From Planctomycetales bacterium (GTDB lineage Bacteria; Planctomycetota; Planctomycetia; Pirellulales; Thermoguttaceae): DNA of 6,330 nt. Of this stretch, positions 6,096 to 6,330 are shown one piece after another. How positions within the stretch are numbered: position 1 is the first letter of the stretch; each line of letters starts with the position of its first letter. Both the position numbers and the translations under genes were made by a program. Below the pieces are notes generated by a model. It worked only from the letters and a program-made list of their open reading frames with translations. It was not told where the DNA came from and ran no database searches. The stretch lies in assembly GCA_007127495.1 (NCBI GenBank), contig SKZG01000307.1, positions 1 to 6,330 of the forward strand. The letters run 5' to 3'.

Positions 6096-6330
6096 GGCGA
6101 TGTTCCGTCGGTGAAGCGGTTTCCTGGAGCAACTCGACAAACTTCGTCAGCGTAGGCGTGAAGACCTTGCGCTGGCGATGGATCATGCCCAGCGGCCGGC
6201 GTAGTTCGGGCGCCGTCAACGCAACCGCGCTCAGAAGCCCGGCCCGCACCTCCAATTGGACCGTCGGCTCCGGAAGGATACTGACACCCACGCCAATGGC
6301 CACCGCCTGCTTGATCGTCTCGATGTTGTC
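6088..6330 (-). CDS. C-terminal end of a LysR-type transcriptional regulator
   Basis: The frame enters from the right edge and ends at TGA 6090-6088, giving the last 80 residues. They match the end of the LysR effector-binding domain. IETIKQAVAIGVGVSILPEP (residues 3-22) is the typical helix-turn-strand block that closes the second subdomain. It is followed by VRAGLLSAVAL and RRPLGMIHRQRKVFTPTLTKFVELL, the usual last strand and helix. The winged helix-turn-helix part and the start lie beyond the window. The last codons overlap the start of the RACo-like gene by 8 bases (6088-6095, minus strand ATGCTTGA), so the two are almost certainly translated from one message. LysR regulators usually control nearby or divergent genes in response to a small molecule; the ligand cannot be told. 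A GTG at 6303 within the frame is not the real start, because the conserved block continues upstream of it to the edge. Confidence 0.88.
   Translation of the reverse strand, partial: DNIETIKQAVAIGVGVSILPEPTVQLEVRAGLLSAVALTAPELRRPLGMIHRQRKVFTPTLTKFVELLQETASPTEHRHA

Noticed and set aside
6096..6140. A longer start (TTG at 6140) for the RACo-like protein
   Set aside because: The added 15 residues (basic, Ser/Arg-rich) are not part of the ferredoxin fold, the codon is a weak start, and it would overlap the LysR gene by more than 50 bases.
1..6330. tRNA, rRNA, CRISPR array, transposase, phage or toxin-antitoxin genes
   Set aside because: I read both strands and found no cloverleaf, regularly spaced repeats, integrase/transposase motifs or small paired genes.

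Overview
The window is dense, high-GC DNA that reads best as a piece of a planctomycete (Pirellulales-like) chromosome. Three things suggest this. A partial outer-membrane-type protein at the left edge resembles a planctomycete-restricted family. The large nuclease resembles, from memory, nuclease proteins of that group. GTG starts and long antisense shadow frames fit the base composition. The lineage call is inference; no rRNA or other marker is present.

Layout, left to right: (1) 1-247, + strand, the C-terminal 81 residues of a probable beta-barrel outer-membrane protein. (2) 248-532, a gap with one weak hairpin and only poor promoter candidates. (3) 533-1192, + strand, a complete KDPG/KHG aldolase (eda) of the Entner-Doudoroff and uronate pathways. 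(4) 1196-4180, - strand, a 994-aa AddB/RecB-like protein with a degenerate helicase-like N-terminal part and an intact C-terminal PD-(D/E)XK nuclease domain, convergent with eda and separated from it by 3 bases. (5) 4239-6095, - strand, a 618-aa [2Fe-2S] ferredoxin plus ASKHA ATPase of the RACo/DUF4445 family, a probable reductive activator of corrinoid proteins. (6) 6088-6330, - strand, the C-terminal end of a LysR-type regulator that runs off the right edge.

The three minus-strand genes look like one transcription unit read right to left. The LysR stop overlaps the start of the RACo-like gene by 8 bases, and a 58-base gap with a good ribosome binding site leads into the nuclease. The promoter lies outside the window. 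The regulator and the RACo-like protein could form a functional pair, but no corrinoid protein or methyltransferase is visible. The nuclease may simply be a downstream passenger. Eda has its own orientation and no visible pathway partner.

I see no RNA gene, CRISPR array, transposase or phage gene, and no clear new multi-gene system. The best leads are the nuclease, which lacks a recognisable Walker A motif and most Fe-S cysteines and carries two repeat-like low-complexity linkers, and the regulator/RACo overlap.
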